Origin: Nocardioides marinisabuli
GTDB taxonomy: Bacteria > Actinomycetota > Actinomycetes > Propionibacteriales > Nocardioidaceae
Direction of reading: 5' to 3'
Length of the DNA stretch: 64,000 nt
Assembly (NCBI RefSeq): GCF_013466785.1
Contig: NZ_CP059163.1
Span: 2,480,001-2,544,000 of the forward strand
A model generated the notes under the pieces. The model saw only the letters and a program-made list of their open reading frames with translations. It was not told the DNA's origin and did no database searches. Of this stretch, positions 1 through 16,113 are shown piece by piece. Within the stretch, counting starts at the first letter, position 1. The number at the start of each line of letters is the position of its first letter. The translations under genes were made by a program, and so were the position numbers.

Positions 1-178
1 CCGCTCCTCGTTCACCGTGGCCACCGAGATGCGGGTCGAGGCCGACCACGGGCCCGCCCTGGTGGCGGCCACCACGGTGGTGCTGTGGGACCACGCCACA
101 CAGGCCTCCTGGCCGATGAGCGACGACGTCCGCGCGACGCTGGGCCGGTACGCCGGCGCACCGGTCACGCTGCGCTGA
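1..178 (+). CDS. C-terminal fragment, probable acyl-CoA thioesterase (4HBT fold), truncated by window edge
   Basis: The reading frame is open from base 2 and stops at 176-178, giving the last 58 residues of a protein that starts outside the window. The alternating beta-strand pattern, with a stretch ending VVLWDHATQAS followed by a polar 'pMsDDVRatL' helix, resembles the end of hotdog-fold acyl-CoA thioesterases, where a last strand is followed by a short helix reading 'pipdelRa.l'. No catalytic residue lies in the visible part, so the family call is an inference from this pattern. A GTG-started gene begins 35 bases downstream. Confidence 0.45.
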   Translation, partial: RSSFTVATEMRVEADHGPALVAATTVVLWDHATQASWPMSDDVRATLGRYAGAPVTLR

Positions 179-213
179 GCCCACGGCCCCCGGAGGTGTG
201 GGAAGGTCTCGGC

Positions 214-690
214 GTGGACGAGAAGCTCGGGGACCTGGCTGCACGTGGGTACGACGTCGACAACGACCCGCGGGAACGCGCTCGCCAGAGCCGCCGCCGA
301 CGCCGGCTCCAAGCTCTCGGGGCGGTCGTCGTGCTGGGGCTGGTCCTGGGCGGCCTGGCCGTGCTCGACGAGGTGGACCGCCGCCGCGCCGAGGCCGTCC
401 TGCCCGACCTGGCCCGGGAGCTGGCCACGCGGGTCGACGAGGCGCAGGCGCGCGATGTCGACATGCCGGTCGCCGAGGCCGCTGACGACTTCCGCGACGA
501 CCCGTCGCTGGAGCTGCCCGGCGTCGGCACCTACCTGCTGGCGTCGAACGGCCGAAAGCTCGCGGCGTGCGTCGACCTCGACCCCTGGCTGGGCGGTCGG
601 CGCTACTCCTGCGTGCCGCTCGCCGACCCCGACGCAGAGCCCACGGGCTTCGAGGGCGGCGCCACGTTCTACGTGCTCGCTCCCGAGTAG
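214..690 (+). CDS. Small single-pass membrane protein, unknown function
   Basis: Predicted 158-aa protein. I chose GTG 214 because GGAAGG lies 7 bases upstream; an in-frame ATG at 85 exists but would run through the end of the preceding gene. An Arg-rich cytoplasmic stretch (about residues 24-36, SRRRRR) is followed by one hydrophobic segment (about 38-54, LGAVVVLGLVLGGLAVL). A charged soluble domain follows, with two cysteines ('AACVDL' and 'YSCVPL') that could form a disulfide outside the membrane. I do not recognise the family. The basic-then-hydrophobic order suggests N-in, C-out topology. The next gene is convergent. Confidence 0.7.
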   Translation: MDEKLGDLAARGYDVDNDPRERARQSRRRRRLQALGAVVVLGLVLGGLAVLDEVDRRRAEAVLPDLARELATRVDEAQARDVDMPVAEAADDFRDDPSLELPGVGTYLLASNGRKLAACVDLDPWLGGRRYSCVPLADPDAEPTGFEGGATFYVLAPE

Positions 691-733
691 CGCAGCCGGA
701 CCGGGGCGGGCAGGCGGGTAGCAGCGCGCCCGC

Positions 734-2134
734 TCACGGGTGGGTCATGCTCTCGACGTCGAGGGCGCTGTCGAGCTGCGCCTCGGTCAGGTCCCCGCGC
801 TCGACGTAGCCCATCGCCAGCACCTGCTCGCGGATCGTGCGCCCCTCGGCCAGCGCGGCCTTGGCCACCTTGGCGGCCTCCTCGTAGCCGATGTGCTTGT
901 TGAGGGGCGTCACCACCGAGGGCGAGGACTCTGCGTAGGTGCGCATCCGCTCGGCGTCGGCGGTGATGCCGTCGACGGTCCGCTCGGCGAGCACCCGCGA
1001 CGAGGCGGCCAGCAGCCGCACCGACTCCAGGACGTTGCGCGCGATCACCGGCATGGCGACGTTGAGCTCGAAGGAGCCGCTGGCCCCGGCCGCGGTCACC
1101 GCCGCGTCGTTGCCGACGACCTGGAAGCAGACCATGAGCGTCGCCTCCGGGATGACCGGGTTGACCTTGCCCGGCATGATGCTCGAGCCCGGCTGCAGGT
1201 CGGGCAGGTGGATCTCGGCCAGCCCGGTCGTCGGTCCGGAGGCCATCCAGCGCAGGTCGTTGCAGATCTTCGTCAGCCCGACGGCGTACGTCTTGAGGGC
1301 GCCGCTGAGCTCGACGAGGGAGTCGCGGGTGCCCTGGGCCTCGAAGTGGTTGCGGGCCTCCGAGAACGGCTGCCCGGTGCGCTCGCCCAGCACCTCGATG
1401 ACCCGGGCGGCGAAGCCGGCGGGGGTGTTGATGCCGGTGCCGACCGCGGTGCCGCCGAGCGGCAGCTCGCGGACCCGGGGGAGCACCGCCTCCAGCCGCT
1501 CGGCGGCGTAGCGCACGGTGGCGGCGTACCCGCCCATCTCCTGGCCGAGCATCACCGGGGTGGCGTCCATCAGGTGCGTGCGCCCCGACTTCACCAGGCC
1601 GGCGAACTTCTCGGCCTTGGCCTCGAGGGAGGCGGCCAGCGTGTCGATGGCGGGGAGCAGGTCGTCGACCACGGCGAGGGCCGCCGCGACGTGGATGGCG
1701 GTGGGGAAGGTGTCGTTGCTCGACTGGCTGGCGTTGACGTGGTCGTTGGGGTGCACCTCGGTGCCGGCCCGGGCCGCCAGCGAGGCGATCACCTCGTTGG
1801 CGTTCATGTTGGACGAGGTGCCCGACCCGGTCTGGAAGACGTCGACGGGGAAGGCGTCGTCGTGCTCACCGGCCGCCACCCGCTGCGCGGCCTCGGTGAC
1901 CGCACGGGCCTGCTCGGGCTCCAGCACGCCCAGCTCGCCGTTGACGGTGGCGGCTGCGGCCTTGACCTGGCCGATGGCGTGCACCAGGGCCGGCTCGATC
2001 GGGGTGCCGCTGATCGGGAAGTTCTGCACCGCCCGTTGCGTCTGCGCGCGCCACAGCGCGTCGCGGGGCACCTCGACCTCGCCCATGGAGTCGTGCTCGA
2101 TCCGGACCTCGGCGCTCTCGTCGTGCTCGCTCAT
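734..2134 (-). CDS. fumC: Fumarate hydratase, class II
   Basis: 466-aa class II (iron-independent) fumarase of the aspartase/fumarase superfamily, which hydrates fumarate to L-malate in the TCA cycle as a cytosolic homotetramer. The superfamily signature [11 protein letters not shown] is present about two thirds along, as are the substrate-loop motif '[12 protein letters not shown]' and the upstream '[13 protein letters not shown]'. Length matches the family (460-470 aa). The start at 2134 gives the expected charged N-terminus before '[13 protein letters not shown]'. It is divergent from the gene at 2223. A class I fumarase lies 1.7 kb away, so the strain appears to encode both types. Confidence 0.97.
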   Translation of the reverse strand: MSEHDESAEVRIEHDSMGEVEVPRDALWRAQTQRAVQNFPISGTPIEPALVHAIGQVKAAAATVNGELGVLEPEQARAVTEAAQRVAAGEHDDAFPVDVFQTGSGTSSNMNANEVIASLAARAGTEVHPNDHVNASQSSNDTFPTAIHVAAALAVVDDLLPAIDTLAASLEAKAEKFAGLVKSGRTHLMDATPVMLGQEMGGYAATVRYAAERLEAVLPRVRELPLGGTAVGTGINTPAGFAARVIEVLGERTGQPFSEARNHFEAQGTRDSLVELSGALKTYAVGLTKICNDLRWMASGPTTGLAEIHLPDLQPGSSIMPGKVNPVIPEATLMVCFQVVGNDAAVTAAGASGSFELNVAMPVIARNVLESVRLLAASSRVLAERTVDGITADAERMRTYAESSPSVVTPLNKHIGYEEAAKVAKAALAEGRTIREQVLAMGYVERGDLTEAQLDSALDVESMTHP

Positions 2135-2222
2135 GCAGCCACGCTAACGACTGCCGGACACCGCGCGCCTCACCGCTACGGTGGGGCCTGCTCACCAGGC
2201 GCACCGAGGTGGAGGACGGACC

Positions 2223-2831
2223 ATGACGCAGTGGCTCGAGGACCTGAGCACGCTCCAGGTGCTGCTCCTGGTGCTCGCGGTGACCGTGGGCGGCTCGGTG
2301 CTGGCGGCGCTCCTCGGAGCGGTGCTCGTGCGGCTGGGGATGCGCCGGCCGTGGGTGCTGCGGCTGGCCAGCAGGCTCGCCTACAAGGGTCTCGAGATGA
2401 TCAAGCGGCCGCTGACCATCACGGTGCTCGACGAGGTCGCGGCGGTCATGCGCACCGGCCACTACACCAAGAACATCTCCGACGCGCTGCTCGAGAACCA
2501 CGACGAGCTCAAGGCGCTGGTGGCCGAGAAGGTCCGTGAGGACCCCAACGCCCGGCTGGTGTCGCGGCTGCCCGGCTACGACACGATCGTCTCCGAGGTC
2601 ACCGAGACCACCCTGCGCGTGATGATCGAGATGCTGTCGGACCCGCGCACCGACGAGCTGGTCTCCGACCTGCTGCGCAACAACCTCCAGCAGATCCAGC
2701 GCGCCGTGCGCGACCGCGACCACGAGCGGCTCGAGGGCCACGAGCCGGCCGACCCGGTGCCGGCGAGCGCGCCGCGACCGCCCTCGTCGGGTCGGCCGGG
2801 TCAGTCGCGGGGGCCGGGGCGCGCCACGTAG
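2223..2831 (+). CDS. Membrane-anchored conserved protein, unknown function
   Basis: 202-aa protein. ATG 2223 has GGAGG at 2211-2215, and a TACGGT -10-like element lies at 2177-2182. Residues about 8-37 form one long hydrophobic segment (LQVLLLVLAVTVGGSVLAAL). The rest is a charged, helix-rich cytoplasmic domain that reads like a scaffold ('MIKRPLTITVLDEVAAVMRTGHYTKNI', 'ELVSDLLRNNLQQIQRAVRDRDHERLEGH'). The C-terminus is Pro/Gly-rich and disordered. No catalytic motif is evident. The last 31 bases overlap the end of the convergent spermidine-synthase-like gene. Confidence 0.75.
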   Translation: MTQWLEDLSTLQVLLLVLAVTVGGSVLAALLGAVLVRLGMRRPWVLRLASRLAYKGLEMIKRPLTITVLDEVAAVMRTGHYTKNISDALLENHDELKALVAEKVREDPNARLVSRLPGYDTIVSEVTETTLRVMIEMLSDPRTDELVSDLLRNNLQQIQRAVRDRDHERLEGHEPADPVPASAPRPPSSGRPGQSRGPGRAT

Positions 2832-3517
2832 AGCAGGTACTGCTCGTCGCGGTCCTGCAGCCGCACGTCGTGGCGGCGTACGTCGACCTCGGCGAAGACC
2901 GCGCGCAGGGCCGTCTCGAGGTCGGGGGCCTCGGCGGCCGACCAGACGACCAGCGCACCGCCGGGGCGCAGCACCGCCTCCACGGTGCTGAGGAAGGCCT
3001 GCTCGTAGAGCCCGGCGTTGCCCTCGTGGACCAGGTAGCCGGGCCCGTTGTCGACGTCGAGGAGCACGAGGTCGTAGGTCGCCGGCCGGGCCTCGGCCAT
3101 CGCGACCGCGATGTCGGCCTGCACCACGGTGACCCGCTCGTCGGCGAGCAGGGTCGGGCCGTGGGGGATCGTGCCGTCGCGCATCCAGCCGACCAGCGCC
3201 TCCTCGATCTCCACCACCGCGCACCGCTCGACGCGCGAGTCGGCCAGCACCTCGTGCATCGTGTAGCCGAGGCCCAAGCCGCCGACGACGACCGCCCGCG
3301 GCTCCTCGACCAGGGCCAGGGCGGCGGTCGCCAGGGCCCGCTCGGTGGCGACCTCGACGGTGTCCATCACGAAGACGCCGTTGGCGCGCAGCTCGAGCGA
3401 GGCCGGTGCGTTGTCGTCACGGCGCTCGCTGAGCACCAGCTCCCCGCGCTCGGTCTCGGCCCGGGCGATCTCCACGTGCTCCACGCCAGCATCCTGCCCG
3501 ACGTACGGGCCGGGCAT
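2801..3517 (-). CDS. Spermidine synthase-like class I methyltransferase-fold protein
   Basis: 238-aa protein with the Rossmann core of the spermidine synthase family. A glycine-rich nucleotide loop 'VVVGGLGLGYTMHEVL' lies near residue 75, an acidic strand end 'CAVVEIEEALVGW' follows, and 'YDLVLLDVDNGPGYLVH' occupies the catalytic-Asp region. Actinobacterial homologues are often annotated spermidine synthase, but they are shorter than true synthases and their substrate is usually unproven. An alternative GTG at 3484 (VEHVEIARAE...) would give 227 aa and is equally plausible because no Shine-Dalgarno supports 3517. It is convergent and overlapping with the preceding gene. Confidence 0.8.
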   Translation of the reverse strand: MPGPYVGQDAGVEHVEIARAETERGELVLSERRDDNAPASLELRANGVFVMDTVEVATERALATAALALVEEPRAVVVGGLGLGYTMHEVLADSRVERCAVVEIEEALVGWMRDGTIPHGPTLLADERVTVVQADIAVAMAEARPATYDLVLLDVDNGPGYLVHEGNAGLYEQAFLSTVEAVLRPGGALVVWSAAEAPDLETALRAVFAEVDVRRHDVRLQDRDEQYLLYVARPGPRD

Positions 3518-3591
3518 GCGCGCCGCGGGGGTGAGGGCGCGCCTGGGAGCGCTTGGCTAGCGTCGAGGGGACACCGACACGAGGAGGACCT

Positions 3592-3825
3592 GTGAGCCAG
3601 GGCCAGCACGAGCGTGAGCAGGAGCGCAAGCGCGACAAGCAGCGCGACGCCGACGAGGGCGCGGCAGCCGAGGGCGGTCAGGTCTCGGAGGTGCAGAGCA
3701 TGGACGACGCCGCCCAGCCGATCTCCGACGACCAGGCGGTCGCCGGGCAGCCGGACGCCGAGAGCGGACGCGTCGACGAGGGCCCCACCGGCCCCAACGC
3801 CCGCAGCGGCGCCGACAAGAACTGA
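3592..3825 (+). CDS. Small, highly charged, probably disordered protein
   Basis: 77-aa protein started at GTG 3592, with GAGGAGG at 3581-3587 at ideal spacing. It begins with a Lys/Arg/Glu/Gln-rich helix (residues about 3-20, with repeats of 'EREQERKRDKQRD') and continues as an acidic, Gly/Asp/Gln-rich tail that looks intrinsically disordered. There is no cysteine, membrane segment or known motif. The composition recalls small stress-linked hydrophilic proteins of actinobacteria, but I cannot assign a function. It is followed at once by a perfect palindromic terminator shared with the convergent fumarase. Confidence 0.7.
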   Translation: MSQGQHEREQERKRDKQRDADEGAAAEGGQVSEVQSMDDAAQPISDDQAVAGQPDAESGRVDEGPTGPNARSGADKN

Positions 3826-3828
3826 CCC

Positions 3829-3858
3829 CGAGCCGGCCGGTTCGAACCGGCCGGCTCG
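3829..3858. terminator. Perfect 30-bp palindrome, bidirectional terminator candidate
   Basis: Arms of 15 bp (CGAGCCGGCCGGTTC and its exact complement) abut with no spacer. The palindrome sits between the stop of the small charged protein gene (+) and the stop of the class I fumarase gene (-), 4 bases from each. There is no U-tract, as is common for actinobacterial terminators. Confidence 0.75.
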
Positions 3859-3861
3859 CGG

Positions 3862-5547
<1,686 letters not shown>

Positions 5548-5579
5548 GAGCGCCCAGGGTACGCCGCTCGCACCGGCAC

Positions 5580-5585
5580 TAGTCT
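5580..5585 (+). promoter_or_regulatory. -10 element TAGTCT of a leaderless promoter
   Basis: TAGTCT ends 7 bases before ATG 5593, which has no Shine-Dalgarno. This spacing would place the transcript start at or next to the start codon. Confidence 0.45.
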
Positions 5586-5592
5586 GCCGCCC

Positions 5593-6237
5593 ATGGGAGA
5601 GATGGAGGGACGCCCACCGGAGCCGTCGATGATGCGGATCTCGCACGCCGACCGCGAGCGCGTCGCCGAGCTGCTGCGCGTGGCCGCCGGCGAAGGCCGG
5701 CTCGACCTCGACGAGCTCGAGGAGCGCCTGGACCAGACCTGGGCGGCCAAGACGTACGCCGACCTGGTCCCGATCACCCACGACCTGCAGCCCGTCGACG
5801 GGTCTCGCACCCAGGTGCCGTCGCCCCGGCCGGGGGCGAGCCCGGTCAGGGCGCCCGAGCACCTGTCGTCGCGCGCGATCATGGGCGAGTGCAAGCGCCA
5901 GGGCGAGTGGCGGGTGCCGGCGCAGCACACCGCGTTCGCGCTGATGGGCAGCGTGCTGCTCGACCTGCGCGAGGCGGTCCTGGAGAGCCACGAGACCCGC
6001 ATCCAGGCGAGCTCGGTGATGGGCGAGGTCAAGGTCGTGGTGCCGGCCCACGTGCGGGTGCTGGTCGACGGGACCCCGGTGATGGGGGAGTACTCCCAGG
6101 GCAAGGACAAGACGCCGCCCGACCTGGGCCCCGACTCCCCGGTCGTGCGGGTGGAGGGCGTGGCGGTGATGGGCTCGGTGACGGTGCAGCGGCTGCCCCC
6201 GCCGGGCACTCCGAAGAAGTATCTCGGCACCTACTGA
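5593..6237 (+). CDS. DUF1707 domain protein with C-terminal LiaF/DUF2154-like beta domain
   Basis: 214-aa protein. Residues about 14-66 match the actinobacterial DUF1707 signature: '[17 protein letters not shown]', then '[31 protein letters not shown]'. After a Pro-rich linker, the C-terminal half alternates short strands containing '[11 protein letters not shown]', '[13 protein letters not shown]', '[10 protein letters not shown]' and '[10 protein letters not shown]', the repeating 'MG' beta-helical pattern seen after DUF1707 and in LiaF-like proteins. It is thought to be envelope-related, but the role is not established. ATG 5593 is preferred because of the -10 element 7 bases upstream. ATG 5629, with GGAG at 5619, is an alternative that trims 12 residues. 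Confidence 0.85.
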   Translation: MGEMEGRPPEPSMMRISHADRERVAELLRVAAGEGRLDLDELEERLDQTWAAKTYADLVPITHDLQPVDGSRTQVPSPRPGASPVRAPEHLSSRAIMGECKRQGEWRVPAQHTAFALMGSVLLDLREAVLESHETRIQASSVMGEVKVVVPAHVRVLVDGTPVMGEYSQGKDKTPPDLGPDSPVVRVEGVAVMGSVTVQRLPPPGTPKKYLGTY

Positions 6238-6305
6238 GATCGGCCCGTCCACAGGTCGTCTCCTGGGTGGATCTCGTTGTCGGTGGCTGGTGCTTGAGTG
6301 GGTTC

Positions 6306-7655
6306 ATGCTCGGGAAGCCGGTGGTGGGGGAGATGTCGGAGGACGCTGTCCTCGACACTGCTGCCTCGCTCGCGACCACCGCGCAGCAGGCGGAGGTGCA
6401 GATGCTGGTGGTGGCGTATCGGTGGGCGGTGCTCAACGATCCCGACCACAAGCTGGACCCGACCGAGTCCGCTAAGCCGGGGCGGGAGCAGGCCAGGCAG
6501 TACGGCGGTGTGGGGACGCGGCCGGTCAGTGAGTTCGCGGCGTCGTTGCTGGGGGCACGGATCGGGCGCAGCACCTATGCGGCGTCGGCGTTGATCGCGG
6601 ATGCGCAGGACCTGCAGGACCGCCACCCGGTGTTGTGGGGGCGGGTGCTGGCTGGTGAGGTCCGTGCCTCCTATGCCCGGTTCGTGGCGTCGAAGACTCG
6701 CGAGCTCGACGCCCTGGAGGCGGGCTGGGTCGATGCGGAGGTGGCGGAGTCCGCGGACGGGCGTATCCCGTGGACCCGGTTCGAGGCGCTGGTGGTCGGG
6801 AAGGTCGCGGCTGCGGCACCGGAGCTGGCGCGGGAGAAGGAGGAACGGGCCCGGCGGGCGACGTTCGCGAAGAGGATCGGCACACCCGAGCACGGGATGG
6901 CCTCGTTCCTGATCCGCGCCCCCATTCCCGTGATCGAGCAGCTCGACACCGCCATCGGCGCCGTCGCGGAGCGGCTGCGCGAGCAGTTCCCCGATGATCC
7001 GCACGCGGCCGAGGTCCTGCGCCAGCCGGTGGGTGAGGAGCAGCCCGACGCCGCTCCCACCGCGGTCAACAACGACGAGCGGCGGGTGCTGGCGGTGCTG
7101 ATGCTTGCCAACCCCGACACCCGCCCAGACGACCTGGACCTGACCGGTCTGGCACCCAGAGCAGAGATCGTGGTCCACCTCGACGGCCGCTCCATCGCTG
7201 ATGCCGGCGAACCTCTGCCGCCGATCGGCCGCGTGGAGGGCCACGGCCCGGTGACCCGCGAGTGGGTCCGCGACGTCCTCGGACCCCACGCGAAGTTCAC
7301 GATCCGCCCGGTGCTGGACCCGTTGGGACAGGTGCCGGTCGACGCCTACGAGATCCCGGCCCGACATAGGCGGGCCGTGCGGGTGATCTCGCCGGCCGAC
7401 GTGTTCCCCTTCTCCTCCTGCACCAGCGACAGCATGCAGGTCGACCACACCGACCCCTGGGCACCCGGGGACGCCGGGGGTACGAGCGAGGTCGGGAACT
7501 ACGGGCCGATGACCACCCTCCACCACCGCGTCAAGACCCACGGGCACATGCGGGTCAAGCAGCCCTACCCCGGCGTGTTCGTGTGGCTCGACCCCTACGG
7601 CGCGCTCTACCTCGTCGACCACACCGGCACCCGCCGCATCGACCACGCCGCCTGA
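6306..7655 (+). CDS. DUF222 / HNH endonuclease domain protein
   Basis: 449-aa member of the large actinobacterial DUF222-HNH family (13E12-repeat type in mycobacteria). The helical DUF222 part covers about residues 20-330. The C-terminal HNH module reads 'CTSDSMQVDHTDPW', 'GNYGPMTTLHHRVKTHG' and 'GVFVWLDPYG', giving the expected His-Asn-His-type metal site and the family's closing strand motif. ATG 6306 was chosen by family start; an in-frame TTG at 6294 is possible and no clear Shine-Dalgarno exists. Codon use is slightly less GC-biased than neighbouring genes, in keeping with a family that occurs in many copies and spreads between genomes. A function in DNA cleavage or mobility is inferred, not shown. 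Confidence 0.9.
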   Translation: MLGKPVVGEMSEDAVLDTAASLATTAQQAEVQMLVVAYRWAVLNDPDHKLDPTESAKPGREQARQYGGVGTRPVSEFAASLLGARIGRSTYAASALIADAQDLQDRHPVLWGRVLAGEVRASYARFVASKTRELDALEAGWVDAEVAESADGRIPWTRFEALVVGKVAAAAPELAREKEERARRATFAKRIGTPEHGMASFLIRAPIPVIEQLDTAIGAVAERLREQFPDDPHAAEVLRQPVGEEQPDAAPTAVNNDERRVLAVLMLANPDTRPDDLDLTGLAPRAEIVVHLDGRSIADAGEPLPPIGRVEGHGPVTREWVRDVLGPHAKFTIRPVLDPLGQVPVDAYEIPARHRRAVRVISPADVFPFSSCTSDSMQVDHTDPWAPGDAGGTSEVGNYGPMTTLHHRVKTHGHMRVKQPYPGVFVWLDPYGALYLVDHTGTRRIDHAA

Positions 7656-7681
7656 GCCCTCGCGGTGTGGGGGAGAGGGCC

Positions 7682-7712
7682 TTGACGTCGGTCCCCACCC
7701 CCGCGCTAGGTT
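7682..7712 (+). promoter_or_regulatory. Promoter of the thiamine operon
   Basis: TTGACG (7682-7687) and TAGGTT (7707-7712) are separated by 19 bases and end just before the TPP riboswitch. This is a reasonable sigma-70-type promoter in the expected place. Confidence 0.5.
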
Positions 7713-7721
7713 CGTCCTCGT

Positions 7722-7811
7722 CCACCACGGGAGCTCGCGGCAGCGGGCTGAGAGGGAGCTGAGCCGCTCCGACCGTCGAACCTGATCCGGGTAAAGCCGG
7801 CGAAGGAAGCG
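7722..7811 (+). promoter_or_regulatory. TPP riboswitch (THI-box)
   Basis: The conserved THI-box elements occur in order: ACGGGAGC (7727-7734), the invariant CTGAGAGGGA around 7748-7757, GACCGTCGAACCTGATC around 7771-7787, then CCGGGTAAAGCCGGCGAAGG (7788-7807). These form the pyrimidine- and pyrophosphate-sensing arms that bind thiamine pyrophosphate. The 3' part (GAAGGAAG, 7802-7809) is purine-rich and lies immediately before the thiE start, so ligand binding could hide the ribosome-binding site and switch off translation of the whole coupled operon. Confidence 0.95.
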
Positions 7812-7818
7812 AGGAGCG

Positions 7819-8420
7819 ATGGTGCTGCCACGTCTGTTCTGCCTGGTCGGTCCGACCGACGACCTGTCCGTCCTGCCCGACCTGGCCCGGCTGGGGGTGC
7901 GCGGCTTCCAGGTGCGCGCCAAGCACTGGTCGACCCGGGTCGACGACCGCATGGCGCTGCGCCTGGCCCGTGACGTGGTCGCGGCGGTCCGCCCGCACGG
8001 GGCCACCGTCGTCGTCGACGACCGTCTCGACGTCGCGCTGGCGGCGGGCGCCGACGGGGTGCACCTGGGTGCGCTCGACCTGCCGGTCGCCGACGCGCGC
8101 CGCCTGGCACCGGGCCTGCTCGTCGGCGCGACCTGCCGCGACGCCGACGACGTACGCCGCGCGACCCAGGACGGCGCCGACTACGCGGGCTTCGGCCCGG
8201 TCTTCGACACCCTGAGCAAGCCTGGTCTGCCGGCGCCGCTGGGGCTCGACGCGATCAGCGCGGCCACCGGCGACCTGCCGCTCCTGGCCATCGGCGGGAT
8301 GGACGCGCCTCGCGCCCGTGAGGCGCGGTCGGCGGGCGCCCACGGCGTCGCCGTCATCGGCGCCCTCTGGCGACAACCCGACCCACTGCTGGCCGCCCGG
8401 GAGCTGCTCGACGCCGTCGC

Positions 8421-8424
<4 letters not shown>
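7819..8424 (+). CDS. thiE: Thiamine phosphate synthase
   Basis: 201-aa TIM-barrel enzyme joining HMP-PP and thiazole phosphate to form thiamine phosphate. Conserved pieces are 'FQVRAKHW' (pyrophosphate-binding Arg/Lys), 'ATVVVDDRLDVALAAGADGVHLG' (DGVHLG signature) and 'YAGFGPVFDTLSKPG' (phosphate loop). The length fits (about 205-215 aa). ATG 7819 is preceded by GAGGAG. It is the first gene after the TPP riboswitch and overlaps the next gene by GTGA, so translation is coupled. A second ThiE-fold gene lies later in the same operon; this copy keeps the better active-site motifs and is the likelier synthase. Confidence 0.9.
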
Positions 8425-13557
<5,133 letters not shown>

Positions 13558-13608
13558 CCGCTCGGGCGGGCTCCCGGGGCACCGCTGCCCGGCGGGTCCG
13601 CCCCGGGC

Positions 13609-13641
13609 GCCCGGGTGCTGCCCGAGTGGTGGCACCCGGGC
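13609..13641 (+). terminator. Hairpin terminator after the thiamine operon
   Basis: GCCCGGGTGC (13609-13618) and GCACCCGGGC (13632-13641) are perfect 10-bp arms around a 13-base loop, 52 bases past the thiC stop and before the promoter region of the next gene. There is no U-tract. Confidence 0.6.
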
Positions 13642-13747
13642 CGGGGGCCCTCGCGCGCTGCTAGGGTGATCCACGTCACCCCGTCTCGGGGTGCGTCCAC
13701 TTCACTACGGATCGTCCGGCACGTACCTGCCGGTGAAGGAGATCGAC

Positions 13748-14827
<1,080 letters not shown>

Positions 14828-14834
14828 CCCACCG

Positions 14835-14876
14835 ACGAGTCGGCGCCACTTCCTGCAGGAGGTGGCGCCGACTCGT
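14835..14876. terminator. Strong bidirectional terminator, 21-bp arms
   Basis: ACGAGTCGGCGCCACTTCCTG (14835-14855, one arm) pairs with 14856-14876 with a single mismatch and no loop bases to spare. It lies between two convergent ABC ATPase genes, 7 bases past one stop and 10 from the other, and separates the two transcription units. Confidence 0.85.
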
Positions 14877-14886
14877 GCGTGCGGGC

Positions 14887-16089
14887 TCAGCCGGTGACGG
14901 CCAGCGCGTCGTCGGGGATCTCGCCGGCGTGCTCGCGGTCGACGGTGAGGTTCTCGCCGGTGGCGGGGTCGAAGAGGTGCATCTTGGCGGCGTCGACGTA
15001 GATCTCGGCCTTGTCGCCCTCCTTGATCCGGCTGGAGCCGTCGAGGGAGACGACGAGCTGGGTGCGCAGCCCCTCGCCGTCGAGGTCCGCCTCGAGCTCG
15101 CGCATCTTCGCCTCCACCTCGGGGGGCGCCTCGAAGGGGATGTAGGCGTAGGTCTCGTTGCCCAGCCACTCCACGAAGTCGATGTCGGCGGAGAAGGTCG
15201 AGTCGGAGCCGACCTTGTCGGCGATCTCGGCGTCCTCGAAGTACTCGGGGCGGATGCCGGCCATCAGCACCCCCTTGCCCTGGGCCCGCTCGGCCTTCTC
15301 CTCCGGGATCTGCACGGTGCCGAAGGGCAGCGTCACCGTGGTGCCGTCGACCTCGGCGGGCAGGAAGTTCATCGGCGGGGAGCCGATGAAGCCGGCCACG
15401 AACAGGTTGCCGGGGTTCTCGTAGAGCTCGCGCGGGGTCGCGAGCTGCTGCAGCAGGCCGCGCTTGAGCACCGCGACGCGGTCGCCGAGCGTCATCGCCT
15501 CGGTCTGGTCGTGGGTGACGTAGACGGTGGTGATGCCCAGGCGCTTCTGCAGCCGGGCGATCTCGGTGCGCATCTGCCCGCGCAGCTTGGCGTCGAGGTT
15601 CGACAGCGGCTCGTCGAAGAGGAACGCGTCGGCCTCGCGGACGATCGCGCGCCCCATCGCGACCCGCTGGCGCTGGCCGCCCGAGAGGTTGCCGGGCTTG
15701 CGGTCGAGGTGCTCGTCGAGCTCGAGGGTCTTCGACGCCTCGCGCACCTTGCGGTCGACCTCGTCGTCGGACTCGCCGGCCAACCGCAGTGGGAAGGCGA
15801 TGTTCTCGTAGACCGACAGGTGCGGGTAGAGCGCGTAGTTCTGGAAGACCATCGCGAGGTTGCGGTCGCGGGGTGCGAGGTCGTTGACCTTGCGGTCCCC
15901 GATCATCATCTCGCCCGAGGTGATGTCCTCGAGGCCCACGATCATCCGCAGCAGCGTCGACTTCCCGCAGCCCGAGGGGCCCACCAGGATGACGAACTCG
16001 CCGTCGGCGATGTCGATGGAGACGTCGTTGACGGCCGGGAAGCCGTCCCCGTACTTCTTGACGATGTTCTTGAGGGTGATGGCGGCCAT
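14887..16089 (-). CDS. Sugar ABC transporter ATP-binding protein, SugC-like
   Basis: 400-aa CUT1 ATPase. Walker A GPSGCGKST, Q-loop 'VFQNYALYPHLSV', signature 'LSGGQRQRVAMGRAIVR', Walker B 'AFLFDEPLSNLDAKL', H-loop 'VYVTHDQTEAMTLGDRV' and C-terminal TOBE domains ('FVAGFIGSPPMNFLPAEVDG') are present. It closes the operon binding protein-permease-permease-ATPase. Gene order and the type of binding protein resemble mycobacterial LpqY-SugABC (trehalose), so a disaccharide such as trehalose is a fair guess; the substrate cannot be read from the ATPase. Confidence 0.93.
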   Translation of the reverse strand: MAAITLKNIVKKYGDGFPAVNDVSIDIADGEFVILVGPSGCGKSTLLRMIVGLEDITSGEMMIGDRKVNDLAPRDRNLAMVFQNYALYPHLSVYENIAFPLRLAGESDDEVDRKVREASKTLELDEHLDRKPGNLSGGQRQRVAMGRAIVREADAFLFDEPLSNLDAKLRGQMRTEIARLQKRLGITTVYVTHDQTEAMTLGDRVAVLKRGLLQQLATPRELYENPGNLFVAGFIGSPPMNFLPAEVDGTTVTLPFGTVQIPEEKAERAQGKGVLMAGIRPEYFEDAEIADKVGSDSTFSADIDFVEWLGNETYAYIPFEAPPEVEAKMRELEADLDGEGLRTQLVVSLDGSSRIKEGDKAEIYVDAAKMHLFDPATGENLTVDREHAGEIPDDALAVTG

Positions 16090-16113
16090 CGGACCTGCCT
16101 TTCTGTGTCTGAC

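Noticed and set aside
3838..3849. GGTTCGAACC resembling a tRNA T-arm
   Set aside because: It is the centre of the 30-bp palindrome between convergent genes. No acceptor stem, D-arm or anticodon arm can be fitted around it.
6306..7655. Intein or homing endonuclease
   Set aside because: The HNH gene is a free-standing DUF222 family member and does not interrupt another gene.
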